Shown here piece after piece: positions 13,233 through 14,731 of a stretch of 14,731 bases of DNA. Below the pieces are notes generated by a model. The model saw only the letters and a list, made by a program, of their open reading frames with translations, was not told where the DNA came from and made no database searches. The DNA comes from Nanohaloarchaea archaeon PL-Br10_U2g16 (GTDB lineage: Archaea; Nanohalarchaeota; Nanosalinia; Nanosalinales; Nanosalinaceae). How positions within the stretch are numbered: the stretch's first letter is position 1; each line of letters starts with the position of its first letter. Made by a program: the position numbers and the translations under genes. The stretch is from NCBI GenBank assembly GCA_001563995.1, contig LKMV01000017.1:1-14731 (forward strand). The letters are read 5' to 3'.

Positions 13233-14731
13233 CTTAGATCACCTATCCTTCTGAGGTAAAGTAACTCTGCCAGTAGAAGCCCGACAATTAGTAGTAGTAT
13301 AAGGTTTTGAAGCTCAACAGTTCCTTCCTCATCTTCTTCAGTACTGGCGGTTAGCTCTATATCTATCTCGGTAGGCGAGGACTCTTCCTCGCTTAATAGG
13401 TTTGATGAGTAAGTGTGGTCGGAGCCCTGGTAAAAACCTACTTTCTCCATCTCGGCTGTTTCTGTCTGCTCTGCTTCAGGTGTAACAATATTATCTTCCT
13501 GGATAGAGTCCCCTGTCTCTCTGTTGAGCTGCTCTAAGCTCGGCTGATCAACCATCTGCTGTGCGGTCCTCTGCCAGAATATAGGGTACATGAAATCGTA
13601 TCTAAAGTCTTCGTCATTTAAGTTGTAGAAAAGTACTTCTCCATCCCCATAATCGGTTTTAATCAGCGATTGGCTACCTGAGCTATACTCCTCGCCTTCA
13701 ACATCGTCCAGAGCCATAACCTGCGTCTCAAACGTAGTTCTTACAGGCTCTTGGATAGAGACAGTCTGTTCGGAGGCATTATGACCGCTTTCAGCAGGAA
13801 GAGAGTTGAAACCTTGATCAAAGACGCCCTCGTGTGACAAAACTACCAGTCCGGCGCCTGACTCTACCTGATTCTCTATCCCTTCAATCGTTTCAGACAG
13901 CACAGAATCGGTCTCGCCGATTATAAATATATCTGCCTCCGGCTCTGATTCCAAAGGAGGTTCGGCATACTCAAACTCTGTTATATTTATCAGTTCAAAT
14001 GCTTCTCTAAGGTAGGGGTTCTCCTGATCTGCTATATACTTTACGTCATAACTTCCGGTCTCCGGAACCGAGATGTAGGCTGTATCGTCGACCTCCATAC
14101 GGTCGTTCTCCAGTTTGACAGTGTTTTCCCCCGTCTCCATATCAACTGTTTCCGTTCTCATAGAGTTAGCTTCAATATCCAGTTGTTCGACCTCGCCGTT
14201 CACATCCATCTCAATCTCGACATCTTGGCCCATAAAGTTCCTTATATCTATCTCTGACTCCTCGAAACCGGGCTCTATATCTATTATTCCCCAGGAGTTC
14301 TGTTCTGATGGCTCCATTATCTCAACATTTTGCTGACCGTCTCTGATATCCTCTATTAACGGTTCCGGATCCTCTTCAGTAACTGATTGTGAAAGATCGC
14401 TGGCTACAAAGATATCTCCTTCAAACGTTCGGGCTGTCTCAAGTGCCGAGACTATATCTGACTCTGTATGGATGGGATCTACAGATCTTATCTCTGTTCT
14501 GGTTAAGGTGCTACTTCTCTGCTCTACAGGAACGGATACTTCTTGATCTACAACGATTAAAGTATTTTCATCTCCTAAATTATCGGTCAAGAAATTCTTT
14601 GCCTCGCCTAAGTTATTTGACATACTTGCAGATCTATCCAGTACCAGTACTGAACTGTCAGGAGAGCTTTCAGCGTTGACAAAAGGCTCTGCTAACGCAG
14701 CTGATATACCTATGATTAAAAATATGTGGAA
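13229..14731 (-). CDS. BatA-like membrane vWA protein, 5' end outside the window (partial)
   Basis: The frame is open from the window edge to the TGA at 13229-13231, giving 500 codons. The first internal ATG (14623) is not the start: the 36 codons before it encode a TM helix (F-H-I-F-L-I-I-G-I-S-A-A-L-A), the family junction E-P-F-V-N-A-E, and then L-V-L-D32-R-S34-A-S36-M, an intact MIDAS. Next come the rest of the vWA domain (strand F-V-A-S-D-L-S-Q), an Ig-like region and a GATase1-like domain (from A-D-I-F-I-I-G-E to Y-G-D-G-E-V-L-F-Y). The gene ends in a C-terminal TM with L-L-L-A-E-L-L-Y-L-R-R. It is a paralogue of the downstream gene without the inserted second vWA. In the partial product the MIDAS is complete, so this is likely the metal-binding partner. 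Confidence 0.88.
   Translation of the reverse strand, partial: FHIFLIIGISAALAEPFVNAESSPDSSVLVLDRSASMSNNLGEAKNFLTDNLGDENTLIVVDQEVSVPVEQRSSTLTRTEIRSVDPIHTESDIVSALETARTFEGDIFVASDLSQSVTEEDPEPLIEDIRDGQQNVEIMEPSEQNSWGIIDIEPGFEESEIDIRNFMGQDVEIEMDVNGEVEQLDIEANSMRTETVDMETGENTVKLENDRMEVDDTAYISVPETGSYDVKYIADQENPYLREAFELINITEFEYAEPPLESEPEADIFIIGETDSVLSETIEGIENQVESGAGLVVLSHEGVFDQGFNSLPAESGHNASEQTVSIQEPVRTTFETQVMALDDVEGEEYSSGSQSLIKTDYGDGEVLFYNLNDEDFRYDFMYPIFWQRTAQQMVDQPSLEQLNRETGDSIQEDNIVTPEAEQTETAEMEKVGFYQGSDHTYSSNLLSEEESSPTEIDIELTASTEEDEEGTVELQNLILLLIVGLLLAELLYLRRIGDLR

Overview
The window looks like chromosomal DNA of a small halophilic archaeon, most likely a member of the Nanohaloarchaeota (DPANN). 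Three observations point there. The predicted proteins are strongly acidic, with runs of D and E as in salt-in halophiles, although the DNA is only moderate in G+C (about 40-45% by eye, far below most Halobacteria). Gene starts are archaeal: TATA boxes lie about 24-36 bases upstream of start codons, with little or no leader and few Shine-Dalgarno sites. The families are archaeal: a histone-fold protein, an SbcD-related archaeal phosphoesterase and an archaeal XRE-type regulator. The assignment to phylum is inference.

Left third (1-5192), cell surface. A Sec-exported, Ig-like, coiled-coil membrane protein converges on a small XRE-type HTH regulator. Divergent from the regulator is a 676-residue Tat-exported protein that resembles a beta-rich fibre or adhesin and carries an unusual 52-residue charged extension before the RR motif. 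Its stop codon overlaps the start of an unrecognised 132-residue protein (ATGA), so the two are probably made together. A hairpin plus T-run terminates this pair.

Middle (5193-7142). A histone-fold protein with a long C-terminal coiled coil is transcribed leftwards. Divergent from it is a short unit with a possible leaderless 16-codon leader ORF, an 81-residue very charged helical protein and an MFS transporter.

Right half (7139-14731), all leftward: a MoxR/DUF58/vWA (Bat-like) gene cluster. In transcription order it holds a membrane vWA protein cut by the window edge, a paralogue with a degenerate first vWA and a second vWA inserted in a GATase1-like domain, a single-pass coiled-coil protein, a three-TM protein with an acidic tail, the MoxR AAA+ ATPase, a DUF58 protein and a metallophosphoesterase. 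Spacing is tight (ATGA overlaps or 1-2 bases) except before moxR and before the phosphoesterase, where TATA boxes suggest internal promoters. The known theme of such clusters is an AAA+ ATPase working with vWA (MIDAS) proteins to remodel or assemble envelope complexes. The coiled-coil and acidic-tail membrane proteins are candidate structural parts or clients.

No tRNA, rRNA, CRISPR array, transposase or integrase was seen.
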